A DNA stretch of 22,658 bases from Calditrichota bacterium (GTDB taxonomy: Bacteria; CLD3). The position numbers and the translations under genes were made by a program. Below are positions 1-7,747 of the stretch, piece by piece; position 1 is the first letter of the stretch; the number at the start of each line of letters is the position of its first letter. Where the stretch lies: NCBI GenBank assembly GCA_008501735.1, contig QQUF01000020.1, positions 1 through 22,658 of the forward strand, in the 5' to 3' direction. The notes under the pieces were generated by a model that ran no database searches, was not told the origin of the DNA, and was given only the letters and a program-made list of their open reading frames with translations.

Positions 1-281
1 TTGTGAGTAAAAAAGATACAAATCCAATATCGTATGAAGACCTTTTACAATTCTTACAACAGAAGTTAAAAGAAGAAAAAAGAGCTACTCAAACAGTAAA
101 AAAAGAGATTACAGTTTTTGCAGGTGAAACATATGCTGAGAAGTTGGAGAACTTTGAGCGAAAAGTATTAGAGAATGCTTTGGAATCCAATAATTGGAAC
201 AAATCCACAACAGCTAAATCTTTACAACTTACCCGAAACAAACTCTACAATCTTCTTACAAAACACAATCTTTTGAAATAG
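1..281 (+). CDS. C-terminal end of a sigma-54-dependent activator (partial, 5' end outside window)
   Basis: The open frame enters from the left edge without a stop. A GTG at base 3 could in principle start a 92-residue protein, but the content looks like the tail of a longer one. The last ~45 residues (FERKVLENALESNNWNKSTTAKSL, split here as FERKVLENALE then SNNWNKSTTAKSL, then LTRNKLYNLLTKHNLLK) have the layout of a Fis-type helix-turn-helix that closes NtrC-family activators: an N-rich turn (NNW), AAKSL-like second helix and a recognition helix RNKLYNLL. The C-terminus of the kinase-activator at 16846-21840 has the same layout (KNDWKKAKTANELGISRVKLDRIL). Residues 1-45 are Lys/Glu rich and probably a linker after the AAA+ domain. 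It lies directly upstream of the first TGTAC operators, so it is the best candidate for the protein that binds them. That assignment is inference from position. Confidence 0.72.
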   Translation, partial: VSKKDTNPISYEDLLQFLQQKLKEEKRATQTVKKEITVFAGETYAEKLENFERKVLENALESNNWNKSTTAKSLQLTRNKLYNLLTKHNLLK

Positions 282-292
282 AATTTAGGCTT

Positions 293-385
293 GTGCGTTT
301 TGCCCACTAAAGCCGTTCAACTCGCTGTAATAGACGTTTACCTCATCAGTTTTAGCGGGTCGAATGCGAATGCAGGCGAAACGCA
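293..385. repeat. Imperfect long inverted repeat / bulged stem-loop element
   Basis: Bases 294-302 pair with 377-385 (TGCGTTTTG against CGAAACGCA, one G.U pair). Inside this, 303-311 pairs with 351-359 (CCCACTAAA against TTTAGCGGG, one mismatch). A 17-base bulge lies on the 3' side and the loop is about 39 bases. The segment is visibly richer in G+C than its surroundings and has no convincing protein-coding content. It could be a transcription terminator variant for the activator gene, a REP/MITE-like remnant, or a structured RNA. No T-run follows, which argues against a simple intrinsic terminator. Confidence 0.45.
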
Positions 386-405
386 AAAACACATCTATTT
401 TTCAC

Positions 406-531
406 TGTACCAAAATCTGTACAAATCTAAAACTGTACTAAAACCAGTACAAGACCACAAAAAATTAGCCTCAACACCTTAAAACCTCGATTGTCATCAA
501 ACTCCTCCAAAAGTGTTTAGCTTTTGGTACA
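406..531 (+). promoter_or_regulatory. Operator cluster 1: paired UAS plus proximal site (TGTAC type)
   Basis: Three 18-bp sites: TGTACCAAAATCTGTACA (406-423), TGTACTAAAACCAGTACA (434-451) and TGTTTAGCTTTTGGTACA (514-531). The first two are near-perfect inverted repeats with start-to-start spacing of 28 bp. The third keeps a good right half (GGTACA) and a weaker left half (TGTTT). The cluster sits upstream of a -24/-12 promoter, where enhancer sites of NtrC-family activators are expected. The bound protein is probably the activator whose tail ends at 281 (inference). These are the least perfect distal sites of the five clusters. Confidence 0.8.
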
Positions 532-610
532 CTTCTAAAGCAAATCTTAAATATTACTAAAATCATTCATTTTACCACTCTTACTATACTTATTGAGCGA
601 TTACTGATTT

Positions 611-626
611 TGGCACAGCATTTGGA
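611..626 (+). promoter_or_regulatory. Sigma-54 promoter of the 14-repeat FG-GAP gene
   Basis: TGGCACAGCATTTGGA matches the sigma-54 -24 box (TGGCAC) with the right 10-base gap after GG to the -12 region. The -12 dinucleotide is GG rather than the canonical GC. It begins 80 bp after the end of the proximal operator. Predicted start of transcription is near 637, giving a leader of roughly 47 bases directly to the FG-GAP gene, with no micropeptide gene in between, unlike the other four units. Confidence 0.75.
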
Positions 627-683
627 AAGTTCTTTTTTGAAAAATTTAAAAACAAATTATTTAACAAAATAAGGATTTAGAAA

Positions 684-3600
684 ATGAATACATTTTCAAA
701 AACACTTCTTTCTTCTTTAGCTTTTAGCTTAGTAATTAGTACAAATGTATTTGCAGATGCTGAAACAAAATTAGGCTCTTTAGAAGGTGCGACCCAAACA
801 AAAATTACAGCAAGTGATGGTGCTGCATATGATAGTTTTGGTCGTTCAGTATCTATCAGTGGAAATTTTGCTATTTCCGGTGCAAACCAAGATGATGATG
901 ATGGAAGTGCTTCAGGTTCTGCAATTATTTATGAGCTAAGTGGAGGAACTTTGAGTGAACACACAAAGTTGACTGCAAATGATGCAGCTTCTAGCGATAA
1001 ATTTGGAATAGCTGTTGCGATAGATGGTAATTATGCAATTGTTGGTTCATACGATGATGATGACAATGGAGATTCTTCAGGCTCAGCTTATATTTATTTT
1101 TATGACGGCAGTTCTTGGAGTCAACAAGATAAACTTACTGCTAATGATGGAGCAGAATATGATAGATTTGGTTGGTCAGTATCAATCAGTGGAGATTATG
1201 CTATTGTTGGTGTGGTGCCAATTGATTTTATAAATGATACTCCCGGTTTTGCTTATATTTTTAAAAGAAGTGGAACCTCTTGGAGTCAAGAAGCAAAACT
1301 AACAGCAAGTGACGGAGCAGCATATGATTATTTTGGACGTTCAGTAGCAATTAGTGGAGATTATGCTATTGTTGGAGCTTATGGTGATGATGATAATGGA
1401 GATTTATCTGGTTCTGCTTATATCTTTAACAGAAGTGTAAGTTCTTGGAGCCAACAAGATAAACTAACTGCGAGTGACGGATTTTCAGGTGATTTATTTG
1501 GATATTCAGTATCAATCAGTGGAGATTATGCTATTGTTGGAGCTGAGAACGATGATGATAATGGAACAGATTCAGGTTCAGCATATCTCTTTGAAAGAAG
1601 TGGAAGTTCTTGGAGTCAACAAGATAAACTAACAGCAAGTGATGGAGCTTCAAGTGATTCCTTTGGAGAATCAGTTTCTATCAGTGGTGATTATGCAATT
1701 ATTGGTGCTAGTGCTGATGATGATAATGGAAGTGCTTCAGGTTCTGCTTATATCTTTAGCAGAAGTGTAAGTTCTTGGAGCCAACAAGATAAATTAACTG
1801 CGAGTGACGGAGTTTCAAGTGATTTATTTGGGGTTTCTGTATCAATCAGTGGTGATTATGCAATTGTTGGAGCTGATGGCGATGATGACAATGGAGATTT
1901 ATCTGGTTCTGCTTATGTGTTTAATAGAAACGAAAATTTTTGGGATTTTAAACTTGGAATTTCAGCAGGCGATAAATTTGGAATAGCTGTTGCGATAGAT
2001 GGTAATTATGCAATTGTTGGTTCATACGATGATGATGACAATGGAGATTCTTCAGGCTCAGCTTATATTTATTTTTATGACGGCAGTTCTTGGAGTCAAC
2101 AAGATAAACTTACTGCTAATGATGGAGCAGAATATGATAGATTTGGTTGGTCAGTATCAATCAGTGGAGATTATGCTATTGTTGGTGTGGTGCCAATTGA
2201 TTTTATAAATGATACTCCCGGTTTTGCTTATATTTTTAAAAGAAGTGGAACCTCTTGGAGTCAAGAAGCAAAACTAACAGCAAGTGACGGAGCAGCATAT
2301 GATTATTTTGGACGTTCAGTAGCAATTAGTGGAGATTATGCTATTGTTGGAGCTTATGGTGATGATGATAATGGAGATTTATCTGGTTCTGCTTATATCT
2401 TTAACAGAAGTGTAAGTTCTTGGAGCCAACAAGATAAACTAACTGCGAGTGACGGATTTTCAGGTGATTTATTTGGATATTCAGTATCAATCAGTGGAGA
2501 TTATGCTATTGTTGGAGCTGAGAACGATGATGATAATGGAACAGATTCAGGTTCAGCATATCTCTTTGAAAGAAGTGGAAGTTCTTGGAGTCAACAAGAT
2601 AAACTAACAGCAAGTGATGGAGCTTCAAGTGATTCCTTTGGAGAATCAGTTTCTATCAGTGGTGATTATGCAATTATTGGTGCTAGTGCTGATGATGATA
2701 ATGGAAGTGCTTCAGGTTCTGCTTATATCTTTAGCAGAAGTGTAAGTTCTTGGAGCCAACAAGATAAATTAACTGCGAGTGACGGAGTTTCAAGTGATTT
2801 ATTTGGGGTTTCTGTATCAATCAGTGGTGATTATGCAATTGTTGGAGCTGATGGCGATGATGACAATGGAGATTTATCTGGTTCTGCTTATGTGTTTAAA
2901 ACAACAGATGGAGGAAGTTCTTGGAGTCAACAAACAAAGCTAAGTGCAAGTGACGGAGCAGCATATGATTATTTTGGACGTTCAGTAGCAATTAGTGGTA
3001 ATTATTCGATTTGTGGTGCTTATGGCAATGATTCGTTTGGAAGTAATTCTGGTACTGCTTACATCAAAACTTATCATCCTTTTGATGACGGAAATGTAAC
3101 ACAAACTGTTTCTGGAGATGGAACTCAAAGTTTTAATGATGGAACTGGCGAAGACACTGGCTTGGACATTGACTTCACTGGTGTTTCAAATTCTGCTGAC
3201 ATTCAATGCCAATCTTTCTCTGAAACTCCTGCTACAACAGATGGAATTTCTGGGACAGTTCAACCAATTCGTTGGGAAATTACTGACGGAGGTTTAGCTT
3301 TCACAAATGCTGAAATCAGAATCGATATGACTACACTTCCTATTACAATTTCAAATCCAGGAGATGCGGTAATTTATCACCGTTCAACTCCCGGAAGTGG
3401 AAGTTTTACAGCTCTTGCAACAACTGTTGATGGAAACGAATTAGTTGGAAACACAGGTAGTTTTTCTGAATTTGCAATTGGTGGCGGAGATGCTCCTCTT
3501 TCAGTTGAACTTGATTTTTTCACAGCTCGTCAAATTAAAAACACAATTCAACTTACTTGGTCAACTGCTTCTGAAACTGACAACGAAGGTTTTAATGTTT

Positions 3601-4115
3601 ATAGAAAAACAGGTGAAAGTGACTTCATTCAAATCGCTTCTTACAAAACACACGAAGAACTTCTTGGACAAGGAAACACAACTGCAAACACAAACTACAC
3701 TTTTGTTGATGACTCTGAACTAATTGTAAATGAAACTTACACTTACTTTGTTTCTGATGTAGAATTTTACGGACTCGAAACCAAGCACGAAGAATTAGAA
3801 CAAAGTGTAGTTTTTGGTGTGGAATCAGAAGTTGTAAGAAAATTCGAATTAGCACAAAACTTCCCTAATCCTTTTAACCCAACAACAACTCTTCAATTTC
3901 AAGTTGCTAAAGATTCAAGAGTTTCTTTGAAGATTTACAACATTCTTGGAAAAGAAGTGAAAACTTTAGTTAATAAATTAAAAGTTGCCGGAAGTTACAG
4001 TGTAGAATGGGACGGATTAAACAACCAAAATATCCCTGTTAGTACAGGCGTTTATTTTGCAAAAATCCAAGCAGGTTCATTTTCTAAAATTGTGAAAATG
4101 TCACTTTTGAAATAA
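684..4115 (+). CDS. Secreted 14-repeat FG-GAP beta-propeller protein with T9SS sorting domain
   Basis: The 1143-residue product should be exported: residues 1-24 are a signal peptide ending NVFA before DAETK. Residues ~30-790 hold 14 FG-GAP_2-type repeats of ~54 residues with the core [DN][17 protein letters not shown], an Asp-rich loop (DDDDNG) and GSAYIF, followed by SWSQQ. Residues ~803-935 form a domain ending [10 protein letters not shown], shared with the protein at 4629. Residues ~938-1050 resemble a fibronectin-III-like module ([16 protein letters not shown]). The last ~90 residues are a T9SS type A sorting domain ([11 protein letters not shown] ... GVYFAKI). An internal 931-bp duplication doubled six repeats. 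AAGGA precedes the ATG at good spacing. It is expected to be outer-membrane-anchored or released. Its ligand is unknown; adhesion or binding is only a guess. Confidence 0.9.
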   Translation: MNTFSKTLLSSLAFSLVISTNVFADAETKLGSLEGATQTKITASDGAAYDSFGRSVSISGNFAISGANQDDDDGSASGSAIIYELSGGTLSEHTKLTANDAASSDKFGIAVAIDGNYAIVGSYDDDDNGDSSGSAYIYFYDGSSWSQQDKLTANDGAEYDRFGWSVSISGDYAIVGVVPIDFINDTPGFAYIFKRSGTSWSQEAKLTASDGAAYDYFGRSVAISGDYAIVGAYGDDDNGDLSGSAYIFNRSVSSWSQQDKLTASDGFSGDLFGYSVSISGDYAIVGAENDDDNGTDSGSAYLFERSGSSWSQQDKLTASDGASSDSFGESVSISGDYAIIGASADDDNGSASGSAYIFSRSVSSWSQQDKLTASDGVSSDLFGVSVSISGDYAIVGADGDDDNGDLSGSAYVFNRNENFWDFKLGISAGDKFGIAVAIDGNYAIVGSYDDDDNGDSSGSAYIYFYDGSSWSQQDKLTANDGAEYDRFGWSVSISGDYAIVGVVPIDFINDTPGFAYIFKRSGTSWSQEAKLTASDGAAYDYFGRSVAISGDYAIVGAYGDDDNGDLSGSAYIFNRSVSSWSQQDKLTASDGFSGDLFGYSVSISGDYAIVGAENDDDNGTDSGSAYLFERSGSSWSQQDKLTASDGASSDSFGESVSISGDYAIIGASADDDNGSASGSAYIFSRSVSSWSQQDKLTASDGVSSDLFGVSVSISGDYAIVGADGDDDNGDLSGSAYVFKTTDGGSSWSQQTKLSASDGAAYDYFGRSVAISGNYSICGAYGNDSFGSNSGTAYIKTYHPFDDGNVTQTVSGDGTQSFNDGTGEDTGLDIDFTGVSNSADIQCQSFSETPATTDGISGTVQPIRWEITDGGLAFTNAEIRIDMTTLPITISNPGDAVIYHRSTPGSGSFTALATTVDGNELVGNTGSFSEFAIGGGDAPLSVELDFFTARQIKNTIQLTWSTASETDNEGFNVYRKTGESDFIQIASYKTHEELLGQGNTTANTNYTFVDDSELIVNETYTYFVSDVEFYGLETKHEELEQSVVFGVESEVVRKFELAQNFPNPFNPTTTLQFQVAKDSRVSLKIYNILGKEVKTLVNKLKVAGSYSVEWDGLNNQNIPVSTGVYFAKIQAGSFSKIVKMSLLK
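994..1924 (+). repeat. Internal direct repeat, copy 1 (931 bp)
   Basis: Bases 994-1924 recur at 1969-2899, offset 975 bp. The encoded residues are identical and the bases agree everywhere I compared. The copy covers FG-GAP repeats 2-7 of the protein. The reading frame is kept because 975 is a multiple of three. Confidence 0.95.
1969..2899 (+). repeat. Internal direct repeat, copy 2 (931 bp)
   Basis: Second copy of 994-1924, separated from it by a unique 44-base joint (1925-1968). The joint encodes a shortened, atypical inter-repeat segment ([16 protein letters not shown]), as would be left by an unequal exchange. Copy 2 encodes FG-GAP repeats 8-13. Confidence 0.95.
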
Positions 4116-4138
4116 AATTTTCTCTTTTTTTACTAAAG

Positions 4139-4172
4139 AAAAGCCTGATAATTAATTTTATCAGGCTTTTTT
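4139..4172 (+). terminator. Intrinsic terminator after the 14-repeat gene
   Basis: A perfect 13-bp stem AAAAGCCTGATAA / TTATCAGGCTTTT with a short TTAAT-type loop, followed by T-rich sequence, 23 bases after the stop codon. The same terminator type recurs after most genes of this array. The A-run on the left also allows it to work on the other strand. Confidence 0.9.
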
Positions 4173-4176
4173 GTTT

Positions 4177-4303
4177 TGTACCGAAATCAGTACAAATTTG
4201 AAACTGTACTACAATTGGTACAACTATTCAAAATCTTACATTGAAGTCTCTGAAAGTTAGTTTTGTTGTAAGTTGCAATAAAAAATGTTTTGGTTTTGGT
4301 ACA
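4177..4303 (+). promoter_or_regulatory. Operator cluster 2: paired UAS plus proximal site (TGTAC type)
   Basis: TGTACCGAAATCAGTACA (4177-4194), TGTACTACAATTGGTACA (4205-4222) and TGTTTTGGTTTTGGTACA (4286-4303). Start-to-start spacing is 28 bp for the distal pair and 81 bp from the second to the third site. The first site begins only five bases after the preceding terminator. Confidence 0.85.
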
Positions 4304-4382
4304 CTTTAGTTATTCGGACCAAAATAGCTAAAATCTTCTCATTCTGTCCGTTCTAACTACTTATTGGCTGGTTTTTTTGACT

Positions 4383-4398
4383 TGGCACGTTACTTGAC
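4383..4398 (+). promoter_or_regulatory. Sigma-54 promoter of micropeptide 1 / FG-GAP gene 2
   Basis: TGGCACGTTACTTGAC: full -24 box TGGCACG, N4, then TTGA in place of TTGC. It starts 80 bp after the end of the proximal operator. Predicted start of transcription is near 4408. Confidence 0.82.
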
Positions 4399-4428
4399 TG
4401 TATCAAGGTAAATAGTCAAACTTAAACT

Positions 4429-4458
4429 CTAAAAATGATTTAACAGAATCACTTTTAG
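4429..4458 (+). promoter_or_regulatory. Leader RNA hairpin directly before the ribosome binding site
   Basis: CTAAAAATGATT (4429-4440) pairs with AATCACTTTTAG (4447-4458) with 11 of 12 pairs and a loop TAACAG. The Shine-Dalgarno AAGGAG follows at 4460. The same hairpin lies at the same place in three other leaders (7551, 10037, 12536). A stabilising or translation-modulating role is inferred from its conservation and position. Confidence 0.6.
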
Positions 4459-4472
4459 AAAGGAGATTACAA

Positions 4473-4604
4473 ATGTCATACAAAAATAACTCAAAACTTG
4501 AACTTACGAAAAGAGAAATTATGGAAAAGTATTCAATCGGGTTACTAATCTGTTTTGCACTTGTTGTCTTTATACTAAGCAATGTTGAAATCAATATTTA
4601 TTAA
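4473..4604 (+). CDS. MPYK-family single-pass membrane micropeptide 1 (43 aa)
   Basis: A strong Shine-Dalgarno (AAGGAG, 8 bases before ATG) precedes a 43-codon gene. The product starts MSYKNNSKLELTKREIMEK, a basic cytoplasmic segment. One hydrophobic helix follows (residues ~21-37, IGLLICFALVVFILS), then a short polar tail NVEINIY. Positive charges before the helix predict N-in topology. Three homologues occupy the same slot in the next units, with conserved KRE, MEK, and NxEINI[FY]. That conservation across diverging copies, with synonymous differences, supports real translation. It lies 24 bases before the FG-GAP gene and must share its transcript. I recognise no known family. Export or anchoring helper, or membrane regulator of the kinase circuit, are possible but unproven. 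Confidence 0.8.
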   Translation: MSYKNNSKLELTKREIMEKYSIGLLICFALVVFILSNVEINIY

Positions 4605-4628
4605 ACATTTAAAATTTTGGACAACAAA

Positions 4629-6857
4629 ATGAAAACTTTCACAAAAACTCTCGCACCTGCCTTAGCTCTTAGCTTTGGAATCGTTACAAACTGCTTTGCT
4701 GAATATGAAGTTAAACTATCTCCATCTGATGGTGCAGGAAATGACTACTTTGGACAAACTGTTGATATTGATGAAAACTATGCAATTTCAGGAGCTTATG
4801 CAGATGATGACAATGGTACTTCATCGGGTTCTGCTTACATTCACAAAAGAGATGGAACTTTGTGGACTCAAGAAGCAAAATTGTTACCAAGTACAAGTTC
4901 TGCAGGTGATGAGTTTGGATTCTCTGTTTCTATTGATGGAGATTATGCAGTTGTTGGTGCAAGAAAAGATTTAAGTAATGGAAGAGCATTTGTATTTAAA
5001 AGAAATGGAACTTCGTGGACAGAAGAAGCAATCCTAAGTGCAAGCGACGGAGCAAGTGGTGATCAATTTGGTTATGCAGTTTCAATTGATGGAGATTACA
5101 TCGTGGTTGGTGCATTATTGGATAATAGTGATAAAGGCTCGGCTTATATTTTTAAGAGAGATGGAACTTCGTGGACTCAAGAAGCAAAGATAACAGCTAG
5201 TGATGCTGCAAATAATGATAGATTTGGAAGAGCAGTTTGTATTAGTGGAGATTATGTTGTTTCAGGAGCTTATAAAGAAAACAGTGCAAGAGGTTCTGCA
5301 TACGTTTTCAAAAGAGATGGAACTTCGTGGAGTGAAGAAGCCAAGATAACTGCAAGTGATGCTGCAAATAGTGATGAATTTGGTAGAACAGTATGGATCG
5401 ATGGAGATTATGTCATCTCAGGAGCTTATCAAAATGATGATAATGGTAGTCAATCCGGTTCGGCTTACATTTATAAAAGAGATGGAACTTCGTGGACTCA
5501 AGAAGCTAAATTGACAGCAAGCGATGCAGCTACAAATGATAATTTTGGGGTAGCAGTTTCAATAAAAGACGATTATGCTTTGGTTGGTGCTTATGATGAA
5601 AATGGAGCTGCTGGTTCGGCATATCTTTTTAAACGAAGTGGTACTTCGTGGACTCAGGAGTCAAAGTTAATAGCTGATGACGCTTCATCAAATGCTAGAT
5701 TTGGAATTTATGTTGCTCTTGATGTTAATTATGCTATTGTCGGAGCTTACAAAGCTAATTCTTCAGGTACATCTTACGTTTATTCAGTAAATCCATTTGG
5801 TAATGGAGACGTAACCGAAACCGTTTCAAGCAATACAACAGTTAGTTTTGATGAAGGTTCAGGAAGTAACACTTCTTCTAACGAAGACACAGGAATGGAC
5901 ATTGCATTCACAGGTGTTACAAATTCTGCAGACATTCAATGTGAATCTTTCCCTGAAACTCCAACTGGAACTGACGGAATGAGCGGAACTATTCAAGAAG
6001 TTCGTTGGGAAATCACTGACGCAGGTTTAACATTTGGAAATGCAGAAATTAGAATTGATATGACAACACTTCCTGTAACAATTGACTTTCCAGATGCAGC
6101 TGTAATTTATCACCGTTCAACTCCTGGAACAGGATCTTTCACAGCCTTAGCAACCTCAGTTGACGGAGACGAATTAGTTGCAAACACAGGAAGTTTTAGT
6201 GAATTTGCAATTGGTGGTGGAGATGTTCCTCTTGCAATTGAGCTTGATTCTTTCACGGCTCGTCAAATCGGAAACTCAATTCAACTCAATTGGACAACTG
6301 CTTCTGAAAAAGACAATGAAGGTTTTAATGTTTACAGAAAAACTGGAAACGGAACTTTTGTTCAAATCGCTTCTTACAAAGGAAACTCTGAACTTCTTGG
6401 AGCTTTAAATTCAACGACTTCAAATAATTACACTTTTGTTGACAACTCTGAATTAAGAAACGGTGAAACTTACACTTACTACATTTCTGACGTTGAAACT
6501 AACGGGCTTGAAACTAAACACGAAAAGTCAGCAGAAACTGTAAGATTCGTTTTGAATGAAGAAATTGCTCAAACAAAACTCGACTACGTTTTAGCACAAA
6601 ACTTTCCTAATCCTTTTAATCCAAGCACTCAAATCAATTTCCAAATCGCAAAAACTCAAGATGTAAGACTTCAAATTTTCAATCTCAAAGGCGAGCTTGT
6701 AAAAGAACTTGTAAATGAAAAAATGAATGAAGGTTCACACTCTGCAAAATGGGACGGAACTGATAGTTTTGGAAACCAAGTTTCAAGTGGAACTTACTTC
6801 TACAAACTTTCAGCAGGAATCTTTTCTAAAACTAACAAAATGGTTTTACTAAAATAA
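4629..6857 (+). CDS. Secreted 7-repeat FG-GAP beta-propeller protein with T9SS sorting domain
   Basis: 742 residues. I choose the ATG at 4629 over an in-frame TTG at 4617 because GGA at 4618-4620 then serves as Shine-Dalgarno and the signal peptide (MKTFTKTL ... TNCFA, residues 1-24) has normal length. The Cys at position 22 is not in a proper lipobox (VTNC). Residues ~28-385 hold seven FG-GAP repeats, enough for one seven-bladed propeller. Residues ~394-530 are the SEFAIGGG-ending domain shared only with the 684 gene. Residues ~535-650 are the Fn3-like module. The last ~85 residues are the T9SS sorting domain with [10 protein letters not shown] and C-terminal SKTNKMVLLK. Exported through Sec, then probably through the type IX system; function unknown, surface binding plausible. 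Confidence 0.9.
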   Translation: MKTFTKTLAPALALSFGIVTNCFAEYEVKLSPSDGAGNDYFGQTVDIDENYAISGAYADDDNGTSSGSAYIHKRDGTLWTQEAKLLPSTSSAGDEFGFSVSIDGDYAVVGARKDLSNGRAFVFKRNGTSWTEEAILSASDGASGDQFGYAVSIDGDYIVVGALLDNSDKGSAYIFKRDGTSWTQEAKITASDAANNDRFGRAVCISGDYVVSGAYKENSARGSAYVFKRDGTSWSEEAKITASDAANSDEFGRTVWIDGDYVISGAYQNDDNGSQSGSAYIYKRDGTSWTQEAKLTASDAATNDNFGVAVSIKDDYALVGAYDENGAAGSAYLFKRSGTSWTQESKLIADDASSNARFGIYVALDVNYAIVGAYKANSSGTSYVYSVNPFGNGDVTETVSSNTTVSFDEGSGSNTSSNEDTGMDIAFTGVTNSADIQCESFPETPTGTDGMSGTIQEVRWEITDAGLTFGNAEIRIDMTTLPVTIDFPDAAVIYHRSTPGTGSFTALATSVDGDELVANTGSFSEFAIGGGDVPLAIELDSFTARQIGNSIQLNWTTASEKDNEGFNVYRKTGNGTFVQIASYKGNSELLGALNSTTSNNYTFVDNSELRNGETYTYYISDVETNGLETKHEKSAETVRFVLNEEIAQTKLDYVLAQNFPNPFNPSTQINFQIAKTQDVRLQIFNLKGELVKELVNEKMNEGSHSAKWDGTDSFGNQVSSGTYFYKLSAGIFSKTNKMVLLK

Positions 6858-6870
6858 ATTTTACTAATCT

Positions 6871-6908
6871 AACCAACTAAAGTTGACTTTAGTTGGTTTC
6901 CATTTTTA
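6871..6908 (+). terminator. Perfect 12-bp hairpin, likely terminator or attenuator
   Basis: AACCAACTAAAG (6871-6882) and CTTTAGTTGGTT (6887-6898) form a perfect stem with loop TTGA, followed by TTCCATTTTT. It is followed after only 15 bases by the start of the small gene at 6924, with SD AAAGGA. A related hairpin precedes the YWTD gene (14711-14738). So it either ends most transcripts with some read-through or works as a processing or attenuation element. Confidence 0.75.
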
Positions 6909-6923
6909 ACAAAGGACAAAAAA

Positions 6924-7064
6924 ATGCCATACAAAATAAACCCTAAATGCAAAAATGACAATTTGAAAAAACGTCAGGAGCTTCTAAGGACGATTCTTTT
7001 TTCTCTTACGGGATGTACATTTACGATTTTAGTTTTAAACTTTATAGAGGAAGTGATTCTTTAA
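6924..7064 (+). CDS. Divergent MPYK-type membrane micropeptide (46 aa)
   Basis: A good Shine-Dalgarno (AAAGGA, 6911-6916) precedes an ATG with 46 codons. The product begins MPYKINPKCKNDNLKKRQEL, a basic segment. A hydrophobic stretch at about residues 23-41 (TILFSLTGCTFTILVLNFI) follows, and it ends EEVIL. It shares the MPYK start, the KKR or KR basic cluster and the asparagine just before the end of the helix with the other small proteins, but little else. It has no sigma-54 promoter of its own, so transcription must read through the hairpin at 6871. Function unknown. Confidence 0.62.
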   Translation: MPYKINPKCKNDNLKKRQELLRTILFSLTGCTFTILVLNFIEEVIL

Positions 7065-7087
7065 AATGTTTCTTCAAAATTTTTGCT

Positions 7088-7125
7088 AAAAAGCCAACCA
7101 ATAATAATTGTGTTGGCTTTTTTTT
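7088..7125 (+). terminator. Intrinsic terminator after the 6924 micropeptide
   Basis: AAAAAGCCAAC pairs with GTTGGCTTTTT around a loop of about 13 bases (CAATAATAATTGT), and the right arm runs into eight or more T. It closes the unit that includes the FG-GAP gene at 4629 and the small gene at 6924. Confidence 0.82.
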
Positions 7126-7288
7126 AAAAGTAAGCCATATAACACCATTGTCATTTCTGAGAATGAAGAAATCCATTATTCACAAAATAGATTTTTCTCC
7201 AAATGCAAAATGACTATTTAATTTTCAAATACTTAGTTTCCTAATTTTATCGTATTAGAGTTCCTTCTAAAATTTACATAAAAACCAT

Positions 7289-7414
7289 TGTACTGATTCC
7301 AGTACAACTCAAACTTTGTACTGATTTTAGTACACTTTTACAAAATCTACATTTCAAAGAGATTAAACTTCTATTATCAACAAGTAAGCGAAAAAGTGTT
7401 TTGGTTTTGGTACA
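7289..7414 (+). promoter_or_regulatory. Operator cluster 3: paired UAS plus proximal site (TGTAC type)
   Basis: TGTACTGATTCCAGTACA (7289-7306), TGTACTGATTTTAGTACA (7317-7334) and TGTTTTGGTTTTGGTACA (7397-7414). Distal spacing is 28 bp; second to third is 80 bp. The rest of the gap between 7126 and 7595 shows no gene; short open frames there lack a ribosome binding site. Confidence 0.86.
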
Positions 7415-7493
7415 CTTTTTATAATTCTGAAAGCTCTTTTGTTTTATACTCATTATCGAGCTTGCAGGTATATTATTAGGTATGTTTAGCTTT

Positions 7494-7509
7494 TGGCACG
7501 CTGCTTGAA
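7494..7509 (+). promoter_or_regulatory. Sigma-54 promoter of micropeptide 2 / FG-GAP gene 3
   Basis: TGGCACGCTGCTTGAA, with TTGA at -12. It starts 80 bp after the end of the proximal operator. Predicted start of transcription is near 7519. Confidence 0.82.
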
Positions 7510-7550
7510 AGGAATTAAAGCGAAGAAGTTAAAAACTTTAAACCTTTAAT

Positions 7551-7581
7551 CTAAAAATGCTTCTAACAGAATCAATTTTAG
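7551..7581 (+). promoter_or_regulatory. Leader RNA hairpin before micropeptide 2
   Basis: CTAAAAATGCTT pairs with AATCAATTTTAG with 10 of 12 pairs and a seven-base loop CTAACAG. AAAGG of the ribosome binding site follows at once. Weaker than the other three copies. Confidence 0.5.
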
Positions 7582-7595
7582 AAAGGCAAAAACAA

Positions 7596-7724
7596 ATGCC
7601 ATACAAAACCTCAAACTTTGAACAAACAAAAAGAGAAGTAATGGAAAAGTATTCAATTTGGATACTAATCGGTTTGGCACTGACAATCTTCTTAACAAGC
7701 AATTTAGAAATCAATATTTTTTAA
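7596..7724 (+). CDS. MPYK-family single-pass membrane micropeptide 2 (42 aa)
   Basis: AAAGG lies 11-15 bases before the ATG. The product starts MPYKTSNFEQTKREVMEKY, then a hydrophobic helix at residues ~20-36 (SIWILIGLALTIFLTS) and the tail NLEINIF. Compared with the 4473 protein the N-terminal region lacks one residue and differs at many positions. TKRE, MEKYSI and the NxEINI end are kept. The stop is 23 bases before the FG-GAP start codon, so the two are co-transcribed. No recognised family. Confidence 0.82.
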   Translation: MPYKTSNFEQTKREVMEKYSIWILIGLALTIFLTSNLEINIF

Positions 7725-7747
7725 ACATTTAAATTTTGGACAACAAA

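Noticed and set aside
291-482. Open frame of 63 codons starting TTG
   Set aside because: No ribosome binding site, overlaps the palindrome and two operators, no recognisable protein features.
4403-4594. Minus-strand open frame of 63 codons
   Set aside because: Antisense shadow of the sigma-54 leader and micropeptide gene; the plus-strand gene has SD and conserved homologues.
4617-4628. TTG start giving MDNKMKTF for the FG-GAP genes (also 7736, 10223, 12722)
   Set aside because: The GGA inside this codon stretch is the likely Shine-Dalgarno for the ATG 12 bases later, which gives a normal signal peptide.
4680-4700. Lipobox at the Cys of the FG-GAP signal peptides
   Set aside because: The residues before the Cys (VTN or FTN) do not fit a lipobox, and the first FG-GAP gene has Val there; a signal peptidase I site after FA or LA fits better.
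7013-7213. Plus-strand open frame of 66 codons over the 3' end of the 6924 gene and its terminator
   Set aside because: It runs through the terminator hairpin and has no SD; no homologue at the other units.
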